Shown piece by piece: positions 52,677 to 63,455 of a stretch of 64,000 bases of DNA. The stretch is from the NCBI GenBank assembly GCA_025399215.1, contig MU621095.1:66828-130827 (forward strand), given 5' to 3'. The notes below the pieces were generated by a model. The model was not told the DNA's origin. It worked only from the letters and a program-made list of their open reading frames with translations, and did no database searches. The DNA is from Globomyces pollinis-pini. Its lineage: Eukaryota; Chytridiomycota; Chytridiomycetes; Rhizophydiales; Globomycetaceae. Position 1 is the first letter of the stretch; each line of letters opens with the position of its first letter. Both the position numbers and the translations under genes were made by a program.

Positions 52677-54467
52677 ATGCCAGAATCAAATGATCCAAAT
52701 ACTCATACAGTTCAAATCCAATTGCCAGAAATAAAAAATGGAATTCCTGTATCTGCAAACCAACAAGTCACCATCAGTTTTCCCAATCAATCACTACAAA
52801 AATCTTATCAGCACAACTCAATAATAAATAAACCTTGGAATGTAAACTATCAATTAGAAAAGCTAGATTATACACCAGATAAAGATTATCATGCTCCTTT
52901 ACAAGAAAGTCACATCACCATACCACAGGATTATGCACCAAAAGTAACAGAGAATAGAAATCAAGTCGATATCAACAATAGTAATAATCAACCAATCAAT
53001 ATTACTGACAAACAAAGTACCCAATTGAAACCAACTTTGCTAAATTCAAATCTGCAAGCTCCCAAATCAGAACTTTCAAATGACTCGAATGATACCCTTA
53101 CTCCAAAACAAAACAAAGTTCCCGTACAGTTTATAAACCGACTAACAAATACATTATCAGGAACTGGTTCGATGCCATTAACACTTCCTGTCCTAAGTTT
53201 ACCCACCATCCCAATTAAACCTCAAACGAAGACAAGAAGTAATCAACTATCTGCAGAACTATCTGTAAATGAAATTAAATCAAATCACAAACTGGTGCCA
53301 TCTGTTCCTCAAATAGAAGCGAGCAGTAATGTCCCCACTGCTGGTACATATGTAGATAAAACAAAAGGAATTGTACCTCATTCACAAGGAAATGGAATTA
53401 ATAATCGTATTCCAGAAGTTTCATTGTTGCGAGATTCTACAAATGATATCATGGATGATATTGAGGATGGAGAAATATCCGATGATGAAGTCGTCGTTAG
53501 TGAAGGTCAGGTCCAAAGCCAGCCTATCACTGAAATTTCAGGCAGTACAAAACAAACTCTGAACCAAGACATAAACCGTTCTACTACCAACAAAAGGCCT
53601 GCTCAAAACCAACTACCGAGTGGACAAGGAAAAAAATCAAAACAGATTTGTACCCAAAAACTTAAACACAATAAGAAACAACCTTCTGTCAAACATAGTA
53701 GCACTAAAAAAGCAGAGGTGGAAGTTCCTATACCAAATATGAAAGATATGCAAGGAGTGAATGGAGCAGATTATGAAATGAGAGTCAGTATACAGCCAAG
53801 TTCACTACTGACGTCTTCCGATATCCTATCTTCCATCTTTGGTCAGAAACAAGTAACGGTACCAGAACCCCTCAACAAATCCTTGAACATTGAGCCATTA
53901 AATATTCTGCATCCGTTCCGTAATGTTCCAAATGTGTGTCACCGATGTGGCCGTCAATCACATCCCACTCTAGGATGTCATGCCAAGAATGATATAAATG
54001 GGATTCCTTGCCGTACAGACCCCATTGTAGATTTAAAACTGGAGAAAGCGAAACGAGAAGCGGAAGCGACAGAAAAGGCCCAGAAACAAGCTCGCCTAGA
54101 TCGGGAACGTCTTTTGGAATCCAAACGCAAGACTCTACCCTGCCATGCTTGGCGAGACAACAAATGCACCTTGGGTGATCAATGCAACTTCTCTCATTCT
54201 GGGCCCGGATCTGATCCACGCTCCAAACAACTCTGTCAGTTCTATCGTCAAGGGGGATGTTTGAAATCAACCTCTTGTCCCTTTTCCCATGACAAAAAAT
54301 CGTTTCCATGTGTGTATTTTCATTTCAAACAAGCAGCGGGTGGATGTGTGAAAGGAGAAGAATGTGATTTTTCCCATTTACCAGTTACAGATGAACAATT
54401 GGTGATGTTGAAGAAAGATCAGGATCGGTTTGAAAACAATCAACGGATTCAAAAGTTGTCTGTATAA
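52677..54467 (+). CDS. CCCH zinc-finger protein (three C3H1-type motifs plus a zinc knuckle)
   Basis: This single-exon frame of 596 residues has a disordered, Asn/Ser/Pro-rich N-terminal half and an acidic patch (DDIEDGEISDDEVVVSEG). At about residue 420 a CxxC knuckle appears (CHRCGRQSHPTLGCHAK). A Lys/Glu/Arg-rich helix follows, then three CCCH motifs: LPCHAWRDNKCTLGDQCNFSH, LCQFYRQGGCLKSTSCPFSH and FPCVYFHFKQAAGGCVKGEE with CDFSH. CCCH clusters of this kind bind RNA and occur in 3'-processing, decay and nuclear RNA-surveillance factors. The exact orthologue is not clear; a ZC3H4/6/8-like or polyadenylation-related protein is plausible. Confidence 0.82.
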   Translation: MPESNDPNTHTVQIQLPEIKNGIPVSANQQVTISFPNQSLQKSYQHNSIINKPWNVNYQLEKLDYTPDKDYHAPLQESHITIPQDYAPKVTENRNQVDINNSNNQPINITDKQSTQLKPTLLNSNLQAPKSELSNDSNDTLTPKQNKVPVQFINRLTNTLSGTGSMPLTLPVLSLPTIPIKPQTKTRSNQLSAELSVNEIKSNHKLVPSVPQIEASSNVPTAGTYVDKTKGIVPHSQGNGINNRIPEVSLLRDSTNDIMDDIEDGEISDDEVVVSEGQVQSQPITEISGSTKQTLNQDINRSTTNKRPAQNQLPSGQGKKSKQICTQKLKHNKKQPSVKHSSTKKAEVEVPIPNMKDMQGVNGADYEMRVSIQPSSLLTSSDILSSIFGQKQVTVPEPLNKSLNIEPLNILHPFRNVPNVCHRCGRQSHPTLGCHAKNDINGIPCRTDPIVDLKLEKAKREAEATEKAQKQARLDRERLLESKRKTLPCHAWRDNKCTLGDQCNFSHSGPGSDPRSKQLCQFYRQGGCLKSTSCPFSHDKKSFPCVYFHFKQAAGGCVKGEECDFSHLPVTDEQLVMLKKDQDRFENNQRIQKLSV

Positions 54468-55112
54468 TTTAACAATACTATCATTCATTAATATTCACAT
54501 GAAGTAATATATTATGTAATAACCAATATTTGTCTATGCACTCCTTATCGATTGCAAGTCTGTTTCAATGTCATTGTCAGGAATGTGATGGCAGGTCACA
54601 TTGGTATAATAATCGTACTGGCAGTCACATTGATTCAATAGTTTAATTAATAAGAAGTACAAGATCAGTCAAGCAATACTTTATCATGATATTGTTCTAC
54701 TCAACCCGACCATCAAAAAGGCACAGTCTGATCACAGTCGTTGATGTCGCACCACAGACCCAAAAGGGCAATTATCAAAAGTACTAGGTATCCATGCAAC
54801 AACCATCGGGTTAATGATTATTGATGTCATTCTTACATCATCCTCCCTTTTTTCCATCATCAAACAGTCCGTAAAATTGGTGGGACTTGTGGCTGCCGAC
54901 ACCAACTTGAAACTTTTGATCGATTCAAGATCCAAACCACTAAAAGATTTTTTAAAGTTCAAAGCGTTTAAAATAAAGAACAAAGAAACGTATCGCTAAA
55001 GTTGTATTATATTATCAATAGGAAGGAATTAGAAAGTAAAAAGATTGGTAAGTATGCTCTAAGGATTAAATACAATGCAGCCAGTCATATAAAGAGTGTT
55101 GCAATGTATGTG
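54468..55112. other. Intergenic, possible small gene not resolved
   Basis: This 645-bp spacer contains a short near-repeat (GGCAGGTCACATTGG and GGCAGTCACATTG, about 54590-54632). Small open frames occur on both strands at 54.7-55.0 kb, but none shows a recognisable motif or a convincing splice pattern. Confidence 0.35.
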
Positions 55113-55379
55113 TCAATTCAGTAAATTGCTGATGGACATGATTCGTTTACTGCTAGGAATTTTAAGTTGATTTTCCAGACAATTTGGTTTTGAATCTGTA
55201 GATTTCTTGATCGAGGAAGCAGTAGAGTTGATTAATTTCTGCAAGGTATTTAGATGTTGCAAAGTATTCAAGTGTGTCTTTCTAGTTTTGTGTCTACTGA
55301 GGGCATCAGCTCTAGAGAATGTTTTTTGGCACTGGTCGCAAATGTGTCTTTTTGGTTTAAGAAAAGAAGGGGATGACAT
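55113..55379 (-). CDS. Single C2H2-finger protein sharing the array's C-terminal motif
   Basis: This intronless frame has its best start at 55379 (MSSPSFLKPKRHICDQC), giving 88 residues; an in-frame ATG at 55481 would add 34. It has one C2H2 finger, C-DQ-C-x12-H-KTRKT-H, with the typical KTFSRADALSRH recognition helix. A Ser/Lys linker with a direct repeat (LNTLQHLNTLQ) follows. The C-terminus SSKRIMSISNLLN matches the SKRNQVMSIKHLVS end of the seven-copy array in position and pattern. It is probably a related transcription factor on the opposite strand, outside the tandem array. Confidence 0.7.
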   Translation of the reverse strand: MSSPSFLKPKRHICDQCQKTFSRADALSRHKTRKTHLNTLQHLNTLQKLINSTASSIKKSTDSKPNCLENQLKIPSSKRIMSISNLLN

Positions 55380-56934
55380 TGGGGAGATAATGGTGAAAAT
55401 TGGTGGTTTTATGATATCTTGGTGACGGTTTGGTGGCGTCCGACAGTGTGCATTTAAAAAAAAACGGCTGGTGAAGACCATTTCAAATCATGCTGACAGT
55501 TTGGGAACAGGCTGCGTAAAGTGTCAATGTCGTCAATTACCTATCATCTTGTTGTAAGGGAGGTGGAAGTAACACGTTAGCACTTATTCAAGCTACTTGT
55601 GTGCGTTGGTGTTTTTGCTGGTGTTGGTGGGAAGAAAGGGGAAGGTTGATTGAGCAGCCACACATGGGTCCCGGATTGCGTAGTCATTTCGTTTCCCTAT
55701 TCCATTTTGTGATCACTTATCAACACCTCTACCCCTATCTTCTATTGATCAATTCTCGTTTTTTGCCTTTTTCATCCTTCAATAAAGTCACGTTGCGTTC
55801 TCACTATCAGTGCTGCATTACACTAAGTCTTTTACTAATTTTATTTTCACTCATATGATTGCTTTAAGTAATACCTTGATTTGGTGGTTGTTCCACTTTC
55901 TTTCATCACACCAATCTCTCTCACTTGATTCATATATTACTATAACTGAGAAACATTAATGATGCTACAATTCATCATCAACAACGCATCAACAGCGCAT
56001 TGCTATTCTGAGTGTCATATCGAATATATCTGTAAAATGATCTCATTTTGGGGGTTTGAAACAGAGTCACATGCAGTCTCCAGGTTTCAGTTTCATGGGT
56101 TGATTTTGGTGGGTAATTCCTCTTGATGAATTATTCAGTTTCATCAACTTTATGAAATCTTTGGAAATCTATTTCAATCCCCTACAATTTTTCGGAAACT
56201 TTTCATTGACGCCAAAATCTGATTTTCTTCTGTACTTGATTTGATGGCACTAACGTTTAATCTACTTCATTTTTCTTCTTGATTTCACACAAAATTTAAT
56301 ATTTGCAGTTTCCGGTGCTATCGGGATGGACTTACCATCGGAAATGCATTATGGCTGTTGTGGTCACGATGTTACAAATGTTCGTTCAACGTTGCTCACC
56401 AGCTACTACTGTTATGCATTATGTATTATGGATTACTCTACTTCCAACAATGTGACTGTTACTTCACTTCCAATAATTTTAGTCAAGATATGTCATTTAT
56501 CATATGCTGCTTGTAAGTTACTCGTATATGCTCATATAACGTTAAAGAACCCTTTGATATTTAGGGTGTGGTTTGCTACATTTGAGTTTGGAATTGGGCA
56601 TTCTGAAGTCTTGGGGTCTTTTCACCACGTTCCACGTTTTCACCACATCCAATAAAATTCCAGAAGCTGTTTTATTTGGTTCTCTGGGTCGCCAAGTTAT
56701 CATGTACTGCAGTTAAGATTCGGATGGAACACAACATCATTCGTGGAGCTTTGTACCATTTAGTGAAAATATGGTACATATTATGTTCGCTTTCTGAAAA
56801 GAATAAAATCTCATACAGATTCATGGTGAATTTAAATTGACGTTATAGCTTACTGTCATCGTTCATGCTCGTTTTTGAGTCAACAAACACTTTAAATTGA
56901 TTACTAAAAAATACTAATATATTAATCACGGATT
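55380..56934. other. 1.5-kb gene-poor region
   Basis: No convincing gene is visible. Several open frames of 80-110 codons (for example 56326-56655, +) have no recognisable motif and biased, non-coding-like composition. The first 100 bp may be coding if the upstream ATG of the C2H2 gene is used. The rest is T-rich on the + strand. It may be a long regulatory or untranslated region of the C2H2 gene. Confidence 0.4.
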
Positions 56935-57271
56935 CTATTTCTTCAACACTGGTTCATTCTTTAGCTTTTTAGATTTCATCAAATTCAAATAATCCGACAT
57001 TCCTTCCGTCACATATTTTTTCTTTATTGGTTTCTCTTCGTCCACCATCATTTGAACTTTTTTATTTTTGATTTGAGGTTTAATTTGACTTGGTTTTTGA
57101 TTAGTTTTCTTTTCTATTTTCTCCACCTTTTTAGCTTTGAGTTGTTGTCTAGTAATCTATGAAATTGTTAGTTACTTTGCATTTAATGAGTTTTTGATGG
57201 TTGGATAGATTAATGATGGTATCAATTACTTTTGATTGTCCAATTCGTGCTATTCTACTTGATTTTCCCAT
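56935..57271 (-). CDS. Small lysine-rich protein (~105 aa), 19-nt intron
   Basis: The ATG at 57271 starts MGKSSRIARIGQSKVIDTII. A 19-nt intron (57157-57175 on the + strand; reads GTAACTAACAATTTCATAG) joins ...KLIKCK to ITRQQLKAKKVEKIEKK. Without splicing the frame stops within a few codons; with it the protein continues to a TAG at 56935. The product is highly basic and helical with a C-terminal GMSDYLNLMKSKKLKNEP segment. No family is recognised. Small basic nucleolar or ribosome-biogenesis proteins have this composition, but that is only a guess. Confidence 0.6.
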
Positions 57272-57946
57272 ATTCCGTTTATAGACTATTAAAAAAGAAA
57301 AAAAAAGAACTCAACCATATTGACAATAACAATCCACTAATAATAAATCCATCATATCATCTTTCAATATTATAAAATACCTATTCCTTTAGTATCCAAA
57401 CACCATGCTGAAGACTAAGTCGTTTAGAACAAGCATAGTTGTAATATTATAAGCCTAGTACAAGGTAAACAACTTTTGCATCACATTCACATATAACTGG
57501 CCGGATATTTTATTCTATGTATATAGTACGCCGCCCAAAGAACAAACGCGCTACGACGGTGAATGGACAAACACAACCACCAACAGTGCACTAAACACCT
57601 GAACGGTCAAAGAATGTCATAAACAGCAATTTAGTAACAGATCAGAAGTGGTAAGAATCAAAGCTATGATCAATTAAATTTAATACATGACCCAACACCA
57701 TGGAAACATTTATTGAATGTTTCTACTACCATCCGAAGATAATGCTAAAGAGTCAAATACAGAAGATCAATGGAAGATATAGAAACCACCAACCGTAATT
57801 CGGCTAATTATGGGTCATTGTCAGTCAAAAACCACCAAATGCGTGCGGTTGAAACACCATGAGTGAATTTGATTCAGAGGAAAGACCCTGTTGAGACGGT
57901 CGTTAAAAGACGAAATAACTCCGCTTTTCTATAAAATAAAGACCAA
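57272..57946. other. Divergent intergenic region
   Basis: This 675-bp spacer between the small basic gene and the secreted-protein gene shows no RNA gene, repeat or open frame with support. Confidence 0.4.
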
Positions 57947-58597
57947 ATGTCAATGACGAATTCCTTACTCATGCTTTCCTTCCTTGTACTTGCCTTTGCC
58001 GTCTTATCCTTCCCAATGCCTGGCTCTCCCATAACTGCAAAATGGACGGGTATCCAACCAATTTCTTCCAATGAACCATTCAAAGCATCGTTTGATTTGT
58101 CATTCCCTGCTTGGGCCACTACACCAAGTATGCATTGGTTAGCTTTTGATAATCCTGGTCCTCGCCCAGACAACTATTTGATTGAATTCAATTTGGTGGA
58201 TGAAAACAACAAACTGGTCAGACCAATCTACAATTATGAATATGCAGCTAAAAATGGTCCAAATAATTGGAAAAGTGAATTCTTTCTTCCTTCATACATC
58301 ATTCCAACTGGCCAAACAACCAAAAAATTCAAGTATCATTTAAATCTCAAAAACCTTGATCGACTCTCTGAAGTGATTTTCAAAAAGGAAACAAATCAAT
58401 ACTCTGAAGTGTTTACATTCCGTAAAACTAGCTTAACCAATGTTACTGTGACTGATCAGATGTTTGTAGGAGAGAAGGATGGTATTGAAGGAATAACGGT
58501 ATCATTTTATAGGATCTTTGATGAAGATAACGTATCCCATTTATTTACTCAGTCTTTCCAAGGAACTGGGTTTAGTACTGGCCCATACCGTCCTTAA
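57947..58597 (+). CDS. Secreted protein of unknown function
   Basis: This intronless 216-residue frame starts MSMTNSLLMLSFLVLAFAVL, a classical signal peptide with probable cleavage after about residue 20. The mature part contains no Cys and is predicted to be beta-rich. Recognisable stretches are FKASFDLSFPAWATTPSMHW, YLIEFNLVDENNKLVRPIYN and TVTDQMFVGEKDGIEGITV. The absence of cysteines and of a GPI or TM tail suggests a soluble extracellular or wall-associated protein. I do not recognise the family. TATAAAATAAAG at 57931-57942, close upstream of the ATG, could be a TATA-like element or part of the leader. Confidence 0.78.
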   Translation: MSMTNSLLMLSFLVLAFAVLSFPMPGSPITAKWTGIQPISSNEPFKASFDLSFPAWATTPSMHWLAFDNPGPRPDNYLIEFNLVDENNKLVRPIYNYEYAAKNGPNNWKSEFFLPSYIIPTGQTTKKFKYHLNLKNLDRLSEVIFKKETNQYSEVFTFRKTSLTNVTVTDQMFVGEKDGIEGITVSFYRIFDEDNVSHLFTQSFQGTGFSTGPYRP

Positions 58598-58730
58598 GCT
58601 ATTTAAATAAAAGTGTTTTATATCTTCATCTATTGAATACTTTACTTGTCATCTATTGGTGTCCTTTATGTGAATACTTGTATATTTAACTCACTCGGAA
58701 AAATAAAAAGAAATTCAATTCTTACCAAAT

Positions 58731-61700
58731 ATGAATGAATTTATTGATACTATTCAAGATGAACAAGATTTGGAATTGGATATTATGAACCAAGTATTTA
58801 TTCATATGTAACAATTCCATAGGCAAATCAAGTATTAGAACAACAAACACTTGCTATAGAAACAAAACGATTACAAAAAGTACAGTCTAAAATAAAGTAA
58901 TTTAATCATAAACTGAATGAACTATCAGCGAATTAAAAAGAAAAATATCAAAGTATAATCAACTAAATGAATTCAAAACAAAACTTCAATCAGACATGGA
59001 ATTACTAAAAGATTTAGAAACTCAAGAAAAAAATATTAAAGACAGATTAAACAATACAAATTCATTCTTGGGTAATCTAAAAGATAAGCTAATTTGGAAA
59101 AGATTCAAATGAAACTGAAACTGAACGGGAACGATTGATAAGAATTGGGAAACTCAATCCATTAGCTTTAGATAATATAGATGAATCTGATCAAGATTCT
59201 AATCCAGAGAATGAAACGATGCAATCATTATTCAAAGGTGATTTGCATTCAGATTCAGATCTTTCGTTTGCGGATGATGTGGATGAGTACTCAGATCATG
59301 AACATGTAGAAAATGATCGATATAAGGATGATGGTGATGAGTTATCCTATCAACGAAGACTGGAGAAGTGGGTGACTAAAAGAAGACGGAAACGGTTTTT
59401 ATTCCAAGTACCTTATGGTTATTTTAAATTGAATTTTAGAATCCTGGATTTGAAATTGATTCCAGTTTTGATTTCACCAAAGATCTGGATTTGGAAGTAC
59501 ATGAACCTGCACTTTATGTCAAAGATGGACGAATGGATAAAGGGTTTAAAATACCTGGTGATGTGTTCTCTCATTTGTTTGATTATCAAAAAACTTGTAC
59601 GAGATGGTTATGGGAATTACATAAACAGGAAGTGGGTGGTGTTTTAGGTGATGAAATGGTATACTTTGCAAGTTGTATTTTATCAACAGGGATTGGGGAA
59701 AACAATTCAAATTATTTCTTTTTTAGCTGGACTATCATATTCGAAAAAGTTGAATGGTCCTATTTTGATTGTATGTCCTGCGACCGTTTTAAAACAATGG
59801 GTATAGTGAACCATTCATTAAATTTTTAAGGTTCAAGAGTTTCACAAATGGTATTGTTAGAAGATTAATCGATAAAGGTGGCCACCACTTCGAGTGATTA
59901 TCTTACATTCTACCGGAAGTGGGATGGGAAAAGACAATAGTAAAAAACAATACGATACAGAATCAGAAACAGACTTTACGGATTCTGAAGATGATTATAA
60001 TGAAAAGAAACGAAGAAAGAAACAAAAAAAGGGCAAAAACAAGTACAAGCAAACTCGACAATCAGTCAAAGATCAATCCATCACTGATTTAATTGATAAA
60101 GTAGTGAATGACGGTAATATTTCTAAACTTTATTCAAGGCCATGTTATTGTTACCACTTATTCGGCCATTCGAATTTATGATGAACATTTATTACCAGTA
60201 AAATGGTCTTATGTGGTATTGGATGAAGGTCATAAAATCCGTAATCCAGATGCCGATATCACTCAAGCATGTAAACAGTTAAAAGTATTTCATAGAATGG
60301 TATTTTATGATATAGACCCCTCATAGAATAATATTATCTGGAACACCTATTCAGAATAATTTAACAGAGTTATGGTCACTGTATGATTTTGTGTATCCTG
60401 GTCGTCTAGGAGTATGTTGATTTATTCTAAATGGTACAGACATTGCCTGTATTTCAATCAGAATTCTCAATCCCCATCAACATTGGTGGTTATGTGAATG
60501 CTACTAATATCCAAGTTGAAACTGCATACAAATGTGCCTGCATCTTGAAAGATTTTATTTCACCCTACTTGTTGAGACGGATGAAAGTAGATGTTGCTCA
60601 GCAATTGCCTCAAAAGAATGAACAAGTTTTGTTTTGTAAACTGACAAATTATCAAAGAAGAGTAAGCACACTTGGATTTTATTGTTTATAGAAATATGAA
60701 AGATTTATAGCGTCAGATGATATTGGAAGAATCATGGATGGTAAACAACATGTTCTATCTGGAATTGATACACTACGAAAAATTTGTAACCATCCAGACC
60801 TGCTTGAAAACGAAAAAGACGTAACAACTATTGTCTGATGTCCACTAGGTTGAGAACTATGGTGATATGGAACGGTCGGGAAAAATGGTAGTAGTCCATT
60901 CGCTACTAGAAATGTGGGAAAGCCAAGGACATCGTGTGCTATTATTTTGTCAAACTAGGCAAATGTTGGATATATTGGAAAACTATGTGAAAAGGAAAAC
61001 AGGTTTATAATATTTGGTTTAACTTGATAGAATTCAAATATCGTCGAATGGATGGTAATACACCAATTAAAAATCGATCGGAAATGGTTGATGGATTTAA
61101 CAATGATCCTGATATTTTTCTGTTTCTTTTAACCACTAAAGTTGGAGGATTGGGGATCAACCTCACAGGTGCCAATCGAGTGATAATCTTTGATCCTGAT
61201 TGGGTAATTTTGTGGATCGTTAATATCAGAATCCTTCCACCGATATGCAGGCTAGAGAACGATGTTGGAGGTTGGGGCAAACTAAAACTGTCACTATTTA
61301 TAGGTTAATGATATCAGGAAGTATTGAAGAAAAGATCTATCATCGACAGATCTTTAAACAGTTTCTATCAAACAAAGTTTTAAAAGGTATTTATGACAAA
61401 TTAATATTAGATCCTCGTCAGCAACGATTTTTCAAAAGCAATGATTTACATGACTTGTTTAGCTTTGAAGGGAGAGATAGGGATACAACTGAAACGGACC
61501 AACTGTTTAGTGATATGAATGTGAAAGTTGATGTTCAGCAAGACGACGAAATGGATAAAATCAACAGTATAGATAAAGTGGAGACTTTCTTTGAAAAGCA
61601 AGAGAGTGAATCTCTACCGAATGAAGAAACGTCCGGGAGTAAACCTGTTGATGATGATACTAGGATATTGCAAGCATTGTTCAGCAATACTGGTGTTCAT

Positions 61701-62306
61701 TCTGCACTTCAGCATGATATGATTATGAATTCCATCACACCCGAAGCGAAATTGATTGAAAAAGAATCCAACATGATTGCTAAACAGGCATTAAATGCAT
61801 TAAAAGCATCTAGAAAACGTGTGCGTCAACAAGACATTGGTGTGCCAACTTGGACAGGCACTAGAGGAAGTTCTGGGAGACCAGAGCCATCCACTTCCAA
61901 ACCACCACCACGGCGGTTTGGAAATAACCCTCCGAGGGCTGATCCTAGCACCGCCCTGAGAGGGGGTATATTGAACCAATCAACGGTTACCAAAAGCAGT
62001 GAATCGCCTATCGGCTCAGCAGCAATCCTGTCAAACCTTCGCAAACGATCTGGTTTGACAGCAAATGACATTGATATTGATTTGAAACCCGTCTTGAAGT
62101 CTAACCTGACTGATTTAACTGAAAGTCTCCAGCGGTACCTTTTGTCCAAAACAGACTTGGTATCATCATCGGAAATCATTTCAAATTTCAAATTAAAGGT
62201 CAATAAAACAGATATGCAAGTGTTTCGACAAATTCTGAAGGGAATGGCAGATTTCATCCATCAAGGAGATACCAAGGGCTGGAAATTGAAATCGGAATTT
62301 TTGTAG
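58731..62306 (+). CDS. CSB/ERCC6/Rad26-type SNF2 DNA-dependent ATPase (transcription-coupled repair)
   Basis: Fifteen exons with fourteen introns of about 25-32 nt assemble into an intact SNF2 protein starting [18 protein letters not shown]. An N-terminal coiled coil leads to [13 protein letters not shown] and an acidic region. The helicase motifs are [20 protein letters not shown] (I), [15 protein letters not shown] (Ia), [12 protein letters not shown] (II, DEGH as in CSB), [19 protein letters not shown] (III), [22 protein letters not shown] and [19 protein letters not shown] (V), and [18 protein letters not shown] (VI). The C-terminus ([19 protein letters not shown]) resembles the CSB winged-helix end. 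It remodels stalled RNA polymerase II at DNA lesions. An acidic/Lys-rich insert lies between motifs Ia and II. Confidence 0.92.
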
Positions 62307-62780
62307 TGTTAATATATTATTTAAGTACAACTTGTTCCTTCTTGTAATATACAAGAATATATGATATTTAAGAAAGAGAGTATAATTATACCAAAATGAA
62401 TTCCAAATGTAGAATGGTTGTTATCAATCCGATCATTAAACCACTTTACACAACTACATGTGAATAACCGCGGTACAAAGCAATTACGTAATTAACGGCA
62501 TGAGTGATTGTAAAGGACATTTTAATTGATTTAATGGGTTGATATGTGATTGGTTATGACACGATCAGCACATTGAATTGAATTTGATTTTTTGAACGCG
62601 AAAAACTTTCGATTTATATCGACATGAATGAATTATAATCAAAAATACTTTCATGTGAAATACCAAACTTGCACAGCATGTGAAATTAATGTTGTTATTG
62701 ACATGTGAAAATAGTTCAAAGCGTGTCAAACAAATTGGTATAAATTAAACGGATTTCGACGTAGAATTTCATTCATACCA
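62307..62780. other. Intergenic spacer
   Basis: This 474-bp AT-rich spacer has no gene or repeat that I can support. Imperfect TGTGAAA motifs recur near 62650-62710 (ATGTGAAATACC, ATGTGAAATTAA, ATGTGAAAATAG), possibly promoter elements of the next gene. Confidence 0.45.
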
Positions 62781-63320
62781 ATGACAATCTTCATGAAACC
62801 CCCTGTCAATGTCAACTTTTCAACTCCGTTGTATCTACCTGATTTACCAAAGAGTCTTCAAATAGAACATTACGGAACTTTAAATACTATTGTCCAAAAC
62901 GCCGTGTTCTTACATGATAAATGTATTCAGATTCATGTGGAAAATTGTTCCAGCATTGGTGTCACTCAATCCACTACAACAGTTTTCAAATCATTCATGA
63001 ACCCACTGAAAGTACACCATGTACAAGACCATTGGATTCAATTTGAAAGTGTCAACTTCCCTGGCCTGTTCCTCTACCAAGACTCAATAACTAACACGGT
63101 TGTATTTAAAAAGCGTCTTGATGCTGTTTCTCAAATTGATAAAAATTTCAATTGGACGATTGTACCTGCTGTACATCACAATGTTACCAATGAAGATAAC
63201 ATGGTGTCCATTATATCCAATAACAACAGCTACTTGACATTGTCATCTGTTAATGCTAGTCAGATGCGAGTTGGTTCGTGTAGCAATAATTTGGATTTGT
63301 TCACAGTGGAAGTCTTGTAA
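62781..63320 (+). CDS. AbfB-like beta-trefoil domain protein
   Basis: This intronless 179-residue frame starts MTIFMKPPVNVNFSTPLYLP. From about residue 75 it shows the arabinofuranosidase-B (AbfB) repeat pattern: DHWIQFESVNFPGLFLYQDS, VVFKKRLDAVSQIDKNFNWT and IVPAV. A second repeat follows (MVSIISNNNSYLTLSSVNAS). Such domains bind sugars or form protein scaffolds. There is no signal peptide and no catalytic domain, so it may be an intracellular lectin-like protein. Only two repeats are clear; the first third is too diverged to place. The family call rests on pattern recall, not a search. Confidence 0.6.
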   Translation: MTIFMKPPVNVNFSTPLYLPDLPKSLQIEHYGTLNTIVQNAVFLHDKCIQIHVENCSSIGVTQSTTTVFKSFMNPLKVHHVQDHWIQFESVNFPGLFLYQDSITNTVVFKKRLDAVSQIDKNFNWTIVPAVHHNVTNEDNMVSIISNNNSYLTLSSVNASQMRVGSCSNNLDLFTVEVL

Positions 63321-63455
63321 AAATAAATTAAATCCTGTAATTAACTATGGACTTCTTTTTCCCCTTATTCCAGTTTTATATTGATCTAATCGCATGACCA
63401 ACAAAATACAAATAATTTTCAGAAGTGGTTTTTTACCTATTATCCAGAAACTCAA

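Noticed and set aside
54732..54999. Overlapping open frames of 83 (-) and 61 (+) codons
   Set aside because: Mutually antisense with no motif; splice attempts from the upstream ATG did not give a convincing product.
55601..56655. Open frames of 85 and 109 codons in the gene-poor stretch
   Set aside because: No recognisable motif, composition like the surrounding spacer, and no splice partners that extend them.
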